From: Rs1 sp038900335
Lineage (GTDB): Bacteria > Pseudomonadota > Gammaproteobacteria > Pseudomonadales > Balneatricaceae
Direction: 5' to 3'
Length of the DNA stretch: 64,000 nt
NCBI GenBank assembly: GCA_038900335.1
Contig: JBBMRB010000020.1
Coordinates: 4,997-68,996, forward strand
The notes under the pieces were generated by a model that was not told the DNA's origin, did not search any database, and saw only the letters and a program-made list of their open reading frames with translations. The translations under genes were made by a program, and so were the position numbers. This document shows, in pieces, positions 17,547 to 25,961 of this stretch (its first letter is position 1; every line of letters begins with the position of its first letter).

Positions 17547-17933
17547 ATGTCTCGTAAAATAACACAAGATGACAAATTCGATTTTCAACAAAACTACCGT
17601 CGTTACATCAAATTTTATGATTTATATAATCAGCATAATGAAGGCTTTAAAACTGCAAAAGCTAGCAGAGTGTGGATAGCTGCTATCGTTGCTGTGGTTT
17701 TTGCGATGGGCTCTTCGTTCTTTTTAGGCGTGGCTGCTGGCCTATTCGGCTTATATTTCTATCGCGTGATCAGTGCTAATCTAAATAAGAGCAGTGCCGA
17801 TGAAGGTAGAGAGAGCAGTGAGCGTTGGTTTGCTGCTAAAGGTCTTAAGTTTGAAGGTCGTGTGTTGTATCGCAATGATGATGTGATGCTAGAATCTCCT
17901 CTAGACCCTTTTGATGATGCTATGTATCAATAG
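17547..17933 (+). CDS. Small membrane protein of unknown function (128 aa)
   Basis: I do not recognise the family. The ATG has GGAAG 7 nt upstream, and codon use is like the neighbours. The first 45 residues are polar and aromatic (NYRRYIKFYDLYNQHNEGF). Residues about 48-75 form one or two hydrophobic spans (VWIAAIVAVVFAM and FFLGVAAGLFGLYFY), then a cytoplasmic-type tail ends in the acidic ESPLDPFDDAMYQ. It is a single gene between pepN and an AlbA_2 gene. Confidence 0.65.
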   Translation: MSRKITQDDKFDFQQNYRRYIKFYDLYNQHNEGFKTAKASRVWIAAIVAVVFAMGSSFFLGVAAGLFGLYFYRVISANLNKSSADEGRESSERWFAAKGLKFEGRVLYRNDDVMLESPLDPFDDAMYQ

Positions 17934-18039
17934 TCACTCCTTGATATAGCATTAAGCCTGCATAGTTTAAAGGCTGTTTAAAAAATGTGTGCTTAGATCA
18001 GATTTTTGTTTGTGACATTAATGTTTGCAAAGGTCTCAT

Positions 18040-18846
18040 ATGGCAAAAACAGAATTTCAAGGCTTAACCCAAAAGACACGTCAGTTATTAGCGGGCAATG
18101 AAAGCTTGTCAGTTGATTTTAAGCGCGATGCAAACGGGGTTAAAAGCAGTGATTTTGTAGCATTTGCCAATGCTAAAAACGGCGGCACTTTGTTAATTGG
18201 TATTGATGAGTATACTGATGACTCAGGGTTGCAGCGTGGTAAAGTAGTAGGTTGCAGTATTGATGATAATGCTCGGCTAGCGCTAGTGAATAAAGCACTA
18301 GAGTGTACACCGAGCATTGAAATTGATTTGTCTGTTGAAAATATTAAGCAGCAACCGATCATAAGAATAGATATCCTTGCCAATCAAAAACGACCCTTTT
18401 GTAATTCTCGCGGTGAATATACTATGCGTGCAGATGGCCGAAATAGGGCGCTTTTCCCCAGTGAATTACTTGAAATATTTTTAGAATCTGAAACAGAGCG
18501 ATTCTTTAATCGCTTTCAAAAAGTTGCTCTGCAGTTAGAAAAACACGTTAAAAATATCAATCATGTTCTCGACCAAGACTTAGGTCAGGTTAATTCGCGT
18601 ATCACCCTGTTTGAAAGCCAATTACACACGGCATTTTCTCGTATCGGCCAGTTAATGGACAGTAGTAAAAAACGCTCTAGAGCCCTGCTAAATACCATGA
18701 AAGACAATCAAGAAAGTCTACTTTACTTGGAAAAAACGATCGCTGAAGATATTAGTGATGAAGCGTATGCCGATTATTTTGAGGTGCTATCTAGCAAGCT
18801 TGATCGCTTAATCGTACTGAGTGAAAAATTAGAAGTGAAAAAATAA
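18040..18846 (+). CDS. AlbA_2 (Schlafen-type) domain protein with C-terminal coiled coil
   Basis: A 268-residue protein. The start at the ATG at 18040 has AAAGG 5-6 nt upstream; an in-frame TTG at 18025 would add five residues. Residues about 15-140 match the AlbA_2 putative nucleic-acid-binding domain (SVDFKRDANG, DFVAFANAKNGGTLLIGIDE, RPFCNSRGEYTMRADGRN). The C-terminal 120 residues are charged helices likely to form a coiled coil. Many AlbA_2 proteins carry an HTH after the domain, but none is evident here. The stop overlaps the next start (TAATG), so it is translationally coupled to the HAD phosphatase. Confidence 0.78.
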   Translation: MAKTEFQGLTQKTRQLLAGNESLSVDFKRDANGVKSSDFVAFANAKNGGTLLIGIDEYTDDSGLQRGKVVGCSIDDNARLALVNKALECTPSIEIDLSVENIKQQPIIRIDILANQKRPFCNSRGEYTMRADGRNRALFPSELLEIFLESETERFFNRFQKVALQLEKHVKNINHVLDQDLGQVNSRITLFESQLHTAFSRIGQLMDSSKKRSRALLNTMKDNQESLLYLEKTIAEDISDEAYADYFEVLSSKLDRLIVLSEKLEVKK

Positions 18847-19448
18847 TGAGTATAGATTTAAGTGCTAAAACTGCATGGGTTTTTGATCTTGATGGCACCT
18901 TGACAATATCAGTACATGATTTTGATCACATGCGTAAAGAGTTAGGTATGAATGATAATGCAGATATACTGCAGGTTTTAGCTAGTAAAAAAGGTCAAGA
19001 GAAACTAGATTTAACCGAGAAGCTAGATGCGTTAGAAGAATTTTATGCTAAAAAGGCGGCACCTGCAGCCGGTGTGGCTAACTTGATTTCAACGTTGTCT
19101 GCAAACAAGTGCAAGCTGGCAATCTTTACACGTAACACTAAAGAGATGGCGATTTTATCGCTAAAAGCTATTGGCGTTTACCAATATTTTGATGATAATC
19201 ATATTATTGGCAGAGATGATGCGCCTCATAAACCAGACCCTAGTGCTCTATTGTATTTATTAAAACAATGGAATGTTGCAAATACAGAGGCTGTGATGGT
19301 TGGTGATTTTAAGTTTGATCTTGAAACAGCAAGAGCTGCAGATATAACTAGTGTGCATATTCCTGTAGATCAGCAGCGCTGGCCGCTATTAACAGATCAT
19401 TGTTATGACTCTTTAGATGAGCTTTGCGCAGCCTTACTCTATCGATAA
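18846..19448 (+). CDS. HAD-superfamily hydrolase
   Basis: A 200-residue haloacid-dehalogenase-like phosphatase. Motif I FDLDGTL (residues 13-19, nucleophile and acid Asp), motif II FTRN, motif III KPDP (about 128-131) and motif IV GDFKFDLE are all present, with an alpha-helical cap between I and II. Phosphoglycolate- or beta-phosphoglucomutase-like phosphatases are closest in layout; substrate unknown. The ATG overlaps the stop of the AlbA_2 gene. Its end converges on astB. Confidence 0.82.
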   Translation: MSIDLSAKTAWVFDLDGTLTISVHDFDHMRKELGMNDNADILQVLASKKGQEKLDLTEKLDALEEFYAKKAAPAAGVANLISTLSANKCKLAIFTRNTKEMAILSLKAIGVYQYFDDNHIIGRDDAPHKPDPSALLYLLKQWNVANTEAVMVGDFKFDLETARAADITSVHIPVDQQRWPLLTDHCYDSLDELCAALLYR

Positions 19449-19472
19449 ATAGCTAGATAAAAGATAGCTAGA

Positions 19473-19500
19473 TAAATGTATCACTCTATAAATACATTTA
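19473..19500. terminator. AT-rich hairpin between convergent HAD and astB genes
   Basis: TAAATGTAT (19473-19481) pairs perfectly with ATACATTTA (19492-19500) around a 10-nt loop. It follows a 12-bp direct repeat (TAGCTAGATAAA, twice within 19449-19476). It may end transcription in both directions, though the stem is weak and U-tracts are absent. Confidence 0.35.
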
Positions 19501-19524
19501 CCTAGTGTCGTTAATGACTTAGAA

Positions 19525-20859
19525 CTACCGTTGAAAAGGGTATAGCGAGCCCAGCTTCATGATCGCTGTGAGTTCATCAAGCGCTGTTCTTGACTCAATT
19601 AGCAGTAGTGGGTCAGCTAAGTCAGCTTCAGCTAAATTATCTCGATAGTGTTTTTCTACCCAAGCCGTCAGTGTTGCATAGAGCGAGTCATTCATTAATG
19701 TCGATTGGTTTGTTGCCGCTATTTGTTGCTCATTCATGACAACTCTTAAACGCAAACAAGCGGGGCCGCCGCCATTTGACATGCTCTGTTTTAAATCAAA
19801 AATCAGTGTTTGATCAATTGGGCTATTGCCTGCTACTAGTGATTCAAGGTAGTGCCAAACACGTGGATTATTTTGGCACTCTTGCGGTATCACTAAGGCT
19901 GTCTTACCGTTAGGCAATGATAGCAATTGGCTGTTGAATAAATAGCTAGAGACAGCGTCTTGAACACTTACTTTATCAGTGGGTGCTTCAATAATATGAA
20001 AATTATCGCCCATTTTAGTCATCAGTTCAGCTTTAACCTGATGTTGATTCAAAAATGCTTGTTGGTGACAAAATAAAATATTGGCATTGCCGACGGCAAT
20101 AACATCGTTATGAAATACACCGGCATCAATAACATCTGGGTTTTGCTGTGCATACACTACATGAGTATCTGCTAACTGATGTAGCCTAGCAACTGCTTGT
20201 GAGGCTTCTAATGTGTGTCTTGCTGGGTATTTTTTTGGGGCTATTTTACTGTCATCAAAGGCGTGCTTGCCATAGACAAAAAACTCGACACCGCGCTCAG
20301 CGTATTCATGGCAAAAGCGAGTGTGATTGGCAGCGCCTTCATCGCCAAATTGATCAACACTAGGCAGTGCTTGATGGTGGCTGAAGTGTTCGGTATCGGC
20401 GAAAGTCGCCTGTAATACACGTCCTGTCACTTCATGTTCAATAGAGCGATGAAATTTATTACTTAAATTAGCGGCGGTAAAATGGATTTTATTGTCAGCC
20501 GTATCAGCACTAGGTGAAACTGTTGCAGCATTAGCGGTCCACATGCTTGAGGCTGAGCAACAAGCTGCAAGAATACGCGGAGCTTGTTTACTGGCCTGCG
20601 CTAATACATTGGCATCAGTACCACTAAAGCCAAGTTTTCTTAAGGTGTGGATATCAGGGCGCTCTTGCGGGGCTAAGACCCCTTGTGTCAAACCCATATC
20701 CGCAAGGGCTTTCATTTTAGCTAAGCCTTGCAGAGCTGCTTTTTTAGGGTTAGCTGCATTCGCTTGGTTTTTTTGTGAAGCGACATTACCATAAGATAAG
20801 CCAGCGTAGTTGTGTGTTGGACCCACTAAGCCGTCAAAATTTGCTTCTACCGCTTTCAT
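19525..20859 (-). CDS. astB: N-succinylarginine dihydrolase
   Basis: A 444-residue enzyme of the AST pathway. It hydrolyses N2-succinylarginine to succinylornithine, two ammonia and CO2, in the cytoplasm. The start MKAVEANFDGLVGPTHNYAGLSYGN is diagnostic; the family's amidino-transferase-like fold includes VFHNDVIAVGN (catalytic His) and the terminal SNGGGPACLRLRV with the nucleophile Cys. AGGAG precedes the ATG. It is the last gene of the minus-strand operon. In pseudomonads aruE would follow, but here the operon ends. Confidence 0.96.
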   Translation of the reverse strand: MKAVEANFDGLVGPTHNYAGLSYGNVASQKNQANAANPKKAALQGLAKMKALADMGLTQGVLAPQERPDIHTLRKLGFSGTDANVLAQASKQAPRILAACCSASSMWTANAATVSPSADTADNKIHFTAANLSNKFHRSIEHEVTGRVLQATFADTEHFSHHQALPSVDQFGDEGAANHTRFCHEYAERGVEFFVYGKHAFDDSKIAPKKYPARHTLEASQAVARLHQLADTHVVYAQQNPDVIDAGVFHNDVIAVGNANILFCHQQAFLNQHQVKAELMTKMGDNFHIIEAPTDKVSVQDAVSSYLFNSQLLSLPNGKTALVIPQECQNNPRVWHYLESLVAGNSPIDQTLIFDLKQSMSNGGGPACLRLRVVMNEQQIAATNQSTLMNDSLYATLTAWVEKHYRDNLAEADLADPLLLIESRTALDELTAIMKLGSLYPFQR

Positions 20860-20935
20860 ATACCACTCCTATAATTATCTGCTCTAATGATAAAAAAGAG
20901 CAGATAATATCTATGTTTTAAAATTGAATTAAGCT

Positions 20936-22417
20936 TTAGATCGTTAAGCCAGGTGATAACTGGGCAGGCATCGTTAATGTGTCTGCTTCCATACTCGCAA
21001 CAGGGTAAGCGCAATAATCCGCTGCATAATAAGCGCTGGCTCTATGATTGCCACTGGCACCAACACCACCAAATGGTGCCGCTGAGCTAGCACCTGTGGT
21101 TTGTTTGTTCCAATTGACTATGCCGGCGCGAATATGAGTGAAGAATTCATCATATTGCTCAGTGCTATCACTAAATAGGCCAGCAGCCAGGCCAAAACGA
21201 GTGTTGTTTGCACCAGCGATAGCTTCATCGAATTGGTTGTAGCGAATCACTTGTAGCAGCGGTCCAAAGTGCTCTTCATCCGGTAATAATGGGATATTAG
21301 TGACATCAATTAAGCCTGGGCTAACAAAGCCTGTACCCTCTTTTAGTTTTTCTAGGCTGACAATCACCATTGCCCCTAAATCAACTAAGCTTTGTTGTGA
21401 TTTTACCATGTTATCAGCAGCTTGCTCTGAAATTAAGCTACCCATAAAAGGGGCTGGCTCATCAAACTGGCCGCCGACTTTAATATTCTTAACCGCTTGT
21501 GTCAGTGTTTCTAGGAACTGATCACCTTGTTCATTATTAGCGACAAATAAACGTCTAGCACAAACACAGCGCTGGCCTGTGGTAATGTACGCTGATTGAA
21601 TAGTTTCATTGACAGCCGCTCGAATATTACTGATTTCGCCGATAATAAGTGGGTTATTGCCGCCCATTTCTAACGCGAGAATCTTATCGGGGCGCCCAGC
21701 AAATTGTTGATGTAATAAATTGCCAGTATTTGAGCTGCCAGTAAAAAATAGACCGTCAATACCCTGGTTTCCAGCAAGGGCTATACCTGTCTCTTTTTCA
21801 CCTTGTACAAGGTTGATAACCCCTTTTGGTAGCCCAGCTTGTTGCCACAGCTCAACCATGTACATGCCCACTTTAGGTGTTAGCTCACTAGGTTTAAAGA
21901 TTAAAGTGTTACCGGCAATAAGTGCTGGCACAATATGACCGTTAGGTAGATGCCCAGGAAAATTATAAGGGCCAAACACTGCAACAACGCCGTGTGGTTT
22001 GTGGCGAAGTGCACTACGAGTTGCACCCATATCGGTTAAGGTATTACCGGTGCGCTCATTGTTAGCACGTATTGAGATGGCTATTTTTGCGGCCATAGCA
22101 CCAGCTTCTGTTAGCGTTTCCCAATAAGGTTTGCCTGTTTCTTGTGCTATTAAAGTAGCTAGCGCTTCTTTGTTCGCTACTAATAACTGGGCATACTTCT
22201 CAGCGATTGCGCAACGCGTTGATAATTCTGTTTTAGCCCAAGATGGAGCCGCTGCGCGTGCCGCTTGAATAGCTAAATCGACCTGTTCGGTATTAGCGCT
22301 TCTGCCTTGCCAAATAACATCACCGGTTGCAGGGTTTTGTGAGTTAAATAGCTGGCCTTCGCCATCTAGCCAAGTGCCATTAATAAAAAGAGATTTTGTA
22401 GTTGATGTAGTCGACAT
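20936..22417 (-). CDS. astD: Succinylglutamate-semialdehyde dehydrogenase
   Basis: A 493-residue NAD-dependent aldehyde dehydrogenase converting N-succinylglutamate semialdehyde to N-succinylglutamate. It opens SLFINGTWLDGEGQ. The nucleotide site has FFTGSSNTG, the general-base motif ALEMGGNNPL and the catalytic cysteine is in TTGQRCVCARR. AAGG precedes the ATG by 8 nt. The order aruF-aruG-astD-astB matches pseudomonad clusters. Confidence 0.96.
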   Translation of the reverse strand: MSTTSTTKSLFINGTWLDGEGQLFNSQNPATGDVIWQGRSANTEQVDLAIQAARAAAPSWAKTELSTRCAIAEKYAQLLVANKEALATLIAQETGKPYWETLTEAGAMAAKIAISIRANNERTGNTLTDMGATRSALRHKPHGVVAVFGPYNFPGHLPNGHIVPALIAGNTLIFKPSELTPKVGMYMVELWQQAGLPKGVINLVQGEKETGIALAGNQGIDGLFFTGSSNTGNLLHQQFAGRPDKILALEMGGNNPLIIGEISNIRAAVNETIQSAYITTGQRCVCARRLFVANNEQGDQFLETLTQAVKNIKVGGQFDEPAPFMGSLISEQAADNMVKSQQSLVDLGAMVIVSLEKLKEGTGFVSPGLIDVTNIPLLPDEEHFGPLLQVIRYNQFDEAIAGANNTRFGLAAGLFSDSTEQYDEFFTHIRAGIVNWNKQTTGASSAAPFGGVGASGNHRASAYYAADYCAYPVASMEADTLTMPAQLSPGLTI

Positions 22418-22422
22418 ATCTA

Positions 22423-23463
22423 TTACCTTTTTTGTGCTATAAGTCTAACGATACGCACAGTGCTACCGTGCGTTATATTAAGTAGCTGTGCTGTGTTTTC
22501 TGGTATCGTAATTAAATTGTTATTCACTTTATTAAGTTGCGTTAAAGTACAGCGAAAACTGGCGAACTCGGTATTGCTTATTAAATACAGCTGGTTATCG
22601 TCAGTATCAAATTCACTATCATCGCTAGCGATGCTAACTTTGACATAGTGGCTATCTTTTATGGCGCGAATATCTTTAACATTGGCTTCAAGAGTTGGGC
22701 CAGCATCAAAGATATCGACATAACCGCCAAAACGCATCCCTTCACGCTCTAATAGTTTGCGAGCGGGAACGGTGTTTTTATGGGTTTTACCGATGACCTC
22801 TTGTGCGCAAGTTGGCAGTAGCTGTGCGTATATCGGGTATTTAGGCATCAGTTCTGCTATAAATGCTTTACCAATGGATGACAGTTGATCAGCTGTGGTG
22901 AAATCTAGCGAGAAAAAATGCTTACCTAAACCTTCCCAAAAAGGTGAAACACCATTCTCATCTGAATAGCCTCTCATTTCAGCAACTAATATTTCGTTAA
23001 ATAACTGAGCAAATTCTGCCATAAACATAAAGCGTGATTTAGACAGCAAATGACCGTTTTTAGAGTGGCGATAATCAGGGTGCAGGAACAAAGTACAAAG
23101 CTCTGAATAGCCGGTATGATCGTTACTAATAGTGAGTGTTTGCATCGTGTTATAGACATCTAACTCTTTTGATGCGTGTACGAGTGTGCCAAGACGATAG
23201 TTGTACCAAGGATCATTGAGGCCAACGGCTGATTCTATCGCGCAAATGCCGGCTATTTTATCAACGCTAGTATCTTGCAAAACAAACAGATAGAGGTTGT
23301 CAGGTTGTTGGTTGTTTTTCTCAAAAGCCGTTAAGGCTATTTTTAGCTTATTTTCAACAACGCCTGGGCTATCTTGTAGCGAGGTAAATCCTGGGCCGGT
23401 AATTTTAGCAAGGTCTGCTAAAGCTTGGGCATCTTTCGCTTCTATTGGGCGAATAACCATCAT
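22423..23463 (-). CDS. aruG: Arginine N-succinyltransferase, AstA-like (AruG-type) subunit
   Basis: A 346-residue GNAT-related acyltransferase that transfers succinyl from succinyl-CoA to arginine, the first AST step. Residues such as MMVIRPIEAKDAQAL, AVGLNDPWYNYRLGTLVHASKEL, SELCTLFLHPDYR and LLSKSRFMFMAEF closely follow E. coli AstA. It is the second of two tandem subunits and ends 5 nt before astD. The symbol follows pseudomonad naming for the position-equivalent subunit. Confidence 0.9.
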   Translation of the reverse strand: MMVIRPIEAKDAQALADLAKITGPGFTSLQDSPGVVENKLKIALTAFEKNNQQPDNLYLFVLQDTSVDKIAGICAIESAVGLNDPWYNYRLGTLVHASKELDVYNTMQTLTISNDHTGYSELCTLFLHPDYRHSKNGHLLSKSRFMFMAEFAQLFNEILVAEMRGYSDENGVSPFWEGLGKHFFSLDFTTADQLSSIGKAFIAELMPKYPIYAQLLPTCAQEVIGKTHKNTVPARKLLEREGMRFGGYVDIFDAGPTLEANVKDIRAIKDSHYVKVSIASDDSEFDTDDNQLYLISNTEFASFRCTLTQLNKVNNNLITIPENTAQLLNITHGSTVRIVRLIAQKR

Positions 23464-23502
23464 TTGAGCGTCTCCGGTTTGGCTATTGTTAAAGTCTTAA
23501 AA

Positions 23503-24561
23503 TTAGTGTTCTGCTTGGGTGAGTGCGAGAATATAAACTCTATCGCCAGTGGTTACACCTAAGCATGTCGCTTGTTCTGTCGTTAATTGTACTGTTTGTG
23601 CCTGTTGACTCATTGTGATATCTATCGTGGCAATAATTGCCTTAAAGTCTTTTACTTTGTTGTTACTGATTAAGGCTGGTTTTGCATCACTTTGTGCATA
23701 TAGATTAGTCAGTTGCACACTGGCGTGATACTGATTATTAATAGCCGCTATGTTTGCAGTTAAGCATTCAAAGGCTGGGCCGGCATCAAAAATACTGATG
23801 TAATGACGATGCTTAAAACCTTGATCCATTAACAATTTTTTAATGCTGTTTAAATCAGGGCGCAATTGACCAATCGCCTGCTGTGCCGTTTTTTCTAATA
23901 AGGGTACATAAACCGGGTGCTTAGGCATTAAATCTGCAATAAAACCTTTGGCATTAATACCTGATAAGTAATTGGCGCGATGAAAATCCATATTGAAAAA
24001 GTGTTGCCCCAACGCCTGCCAAAACGGTGACTCATTATCACTGGTTAATAACCCCTGTAGCTCTAATACAAACTTGTTGTTAAAGCGCTTTGGTTGCTGG
24101 CCTATAAACATTAACCTTGATAGAGACAGTAGTTGCAGCGCATTGCCTTCATCATTTTTACTATCAATATCTGGCGTTAAAAAGAAAGTATATAGTCGTG
24201 ATGCGCCTTCATAGTCCTGGTTTAAGCTCAGTGTGTCGATAACATTGTTAATTTGTAGCTCTTGCGAGTGATGCTCTAACTGTTCACAATAATAACTGTA
24301 AAAAGGGCTAGTGTAGCCAACACATGCCTCAATACCTGAAATACCTAATACCTCTTTCGTCACTGAGTCTTCAATAACAAAATGATAACTCTGCTTGCTC
24401 GCTAGTGATACTTTATTACGTAACGACTGAGCAGTGTTATTGATCAGCTGTTCTAAGTGATCACGGTTATTAGGCAGCGTTGTCATACTATTACCCGCCG
24501 TAATAGCTAGATGCTCAATGGCGGGTAAATCGTCAAAACGTACGGGGCGAAAAACTAGCAT
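23503..24561 (-). CDS. aruF: Arginine N-succinyltransferase, AruF-type subunit
   Basis: A 352-residue paralogue of the following gene, more diverged (LVFRPVRFDDLPAIEHLA at the start, then the same block order: GISGIEACVGYTSPFYSYY, SRLYTFFLTPD, LLSLSRLMFIGQQ, FNKFVLELQGLL). I use the ATG at 24561, where the family begins; a longer frame runs 13 codons upstream into the M20 gene. In Pseudomonas the two paralogues form a heteromeric enzyme. The start lies 1 nt after the M20 stop, indicating translational coupling. Confidence 0.88.
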   Translation of the reverse strand: MLVFRPVRFDDLPAIEHLAITAGNSMTTLPNNRDHLEQLINNTAQSLRNKVSLASKQSYHFVIEDSVTKEVLGISGIEACVGYTSPFYSYYCEQLEHHSQELQINNVIDTLSLNQDYEGASRLYTFFLTPDIDSKNDEGNALQLLSLSRLMFIGQQPKRFNNKFVLELQGLLTSDNESPFWQALGQHFFNMDFHRANYLSGINAKGFIADLMPKHPVYVPLLEKTAQQAIGQLRPDLNSIKKLLMDQGFKHRHYISIFDAGPAFECLTANIAAINNQYHASVQLTNLYAQSDAKPALISNNKVKDFKAIIATIDITMSQQAQTVQLTTEQATCLGVTTGDRVYILALTQAEH

Positions 24562-24562
24562 A

Positions 24563-25816
24563 CTATCGAGCTGTTTTCGCTTTAAGCCAGCTAATATCAT
24601 CAGATGTTGCTAGCTTTAACAGCATTAGAGCACTCAGTTTAGCTCGCTCTGTTAAGCTTTTAACTTTAACATATTCATCAGATGAGTGTATTTTGCCTCC
24701 TTGTACACCTAGCGTGTCAATATTTGGGATTCCCGCTTCTGCAAGGTTGTTTCCATCGCAACAGCCCCCGGTTGGCAACCATGTTAGCTCTAAACCTAAT
24801 TGCGATCCGCACTGGCACGCCAGTTGGAAAAGCTTTTCGTTTTGGGCCGTAATGACTTTAGGTTTTCTGCCAAAATGGCCATGTATTTCAATGCTTAAAC
24901 CGTCACGCTCGTTGATTTGAGCTAAAATTTTAGCAATATGATCAAGGCACCACTGCTCATCTTCTGGTTTTTCTAAGCGGATATTAAAACGTGATAAACA
25001 CATATCAGGAACAATGTTATTAGCACCGCCACCCTCAATTAAAGCGGGGTTGATGGTGACGCCTTCTTTTTGGCCATTAAGATCATCTAATGCGCAAATA
25101 AAATCACACATTGCGCGTACGGCATTGCGGCCTAAGTGATGCTCACGCCCCGCGTGTACCGCTTTACCTTTAGTAATAACGCTGAAATTACCACTGCCTT
25201 TACGTGCACCTGCAAAGTTGCCATCAGCAAAGCTAGGCTCGTAAATCATACCTAAATCAACACGTTGAGCAGCTTGCGCTATATATTTAGCAGAACCTTG
25301 TGAGCCAATTTCTTCATCTGGATTGAATAGGATTTCCCAGCCAATTCTATTGGCATGAGGACTGCGCTCTAATGCTTCGATGGCTTTTAACATGACAATT
25401 AAGCCGCCTTTTAAATCGGCAACACCTGGGCCATTAAGTGTTTCATCGTCTAACCAAGAGGTTGTTTGAAAGTCAGAATCGATAGGGAATACGGTGTCTA
25501 AATGTCCGCAAAAGAAAATCTGTAGCTCAGCATCAGGGCGCTTAGTTAAACGCACGGCATTACCCATCGGTAACTGTTGCTCGTTACCCGCATTATCAAT
25601 ATGTTTAAAAGGGGCTACCGGCAGTATTTCGACTTTTGCATCTAAAACTTGCGCATATTCTATAAGTTTGTCGGCAACCTTATTAACACCTTCAGGGTTA
25701 AAGCTGCCTGAATTAATGTGTGATAATTCAATGGTGCGAGCAAGCATTTCATCGTATTGCTCGTCAATCCAATTAAGGCAGGTGTCAATTTCATTAGGTG
25801 TTAGTACTGCTGGCAT
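24563..25816 (-). CDS. M20-family metallohydrolase in AST operon
   Basis: A 417-residue M20 (ArgE/DapE/CPG2-like) hydrolase. Zinc-site motifs are FFCGHLDTVFP (ligand His and catalytic Asp), GPGVADLKGGLIVM (bridging Asp), NPDEEIGSQGS (Glu-Glu) and, near the end, GKIHSSDEYV (ligand His). The dimerisation domain carries GKAVHAGREHHLGRNA. I chose the ATG at 25816 because AAAGGA lies 9 nt upstream; another ATG 21 nt earlier lacks this. It lies between astC and aruF and is coupled to aruF. M20 enzymes remove acyl groups, including succinyl (DapE), so it could do the final succinylglutamate hydrolysis normally done by AstE. Confidence 0.85.
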   Translation of the reverse strand: MPAVLTPNEIDTCLNWIDEQYDEMLARTIELSHINSGSFNPEGVNKVADKLIEYAQVLDAKVEILPVAPFKHIDNAGNEQQLPMGNAVRLTKRPDAELQIFFCGHLDTVFPIDSDFQTTSWLDDETLNGPGVADLKGGLIVMLKAIEALERSPHANRIGWEILFNPDEEIGSQGSAKYIAQAAQRVDLGMIYEPSFADGNFAGARKGSGNFSVITKGKAVHAGREHHLGRNAVRAMCDFICALDDLNGQKEGVTINPALIEGGGANNIVPDMCLSRFNIRLEKPEDEQWCLDHIAKILAQINERDGLSIEIHGHFGRKPKVITAQNEKLFQLACQCGSQLGLELTWLPTGGCCDGNNLAEAGIPNIDTLGVQGGKIHSSDEYVKVKSLTERAKLSALMLLKLATSDDISWLKAKTAR

Positions 25817-25914
25817 GTGTCGTTGTCCTTTAGTCATAAATAAGATTAAAGAGAGACCATTAGCAGCGATTGTTTAGAGTGAGCTAATGGCTAGCTGTTT
25901 GAATATGCAAAAGA

Positions 25915-25949
25915 GCCCGCAGTGCTGCTGTTAAGTCATCACTGCGGGC
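25915..25949 (-). terminator. GC-rich intrinsic terminator/attenuator between astC and M20 gene
   Basis: On the minus strand a perfect 10-bp stem (GCCCGCAGTG with CACTGCGGGC) encloses a 15-nt loop and is followed by TCTTTTGC. It starts 13 nt past the astC stop. It should reduce readthrough from astC into the five downstream genes or mark an mRNA end, implying either partial termination or a second promoter before the M20 gene. Confidence 0.7.
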
Positions 25950-25961
25950 ATCATTTGATAG

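Noticed and set aside
25494..25877. 127-codon plus-strand frame opposite the M20 gene
   Set aside because: Opposes conserved zinc-site motifs on the other strand; Ser/Cys-rich shadow composition.
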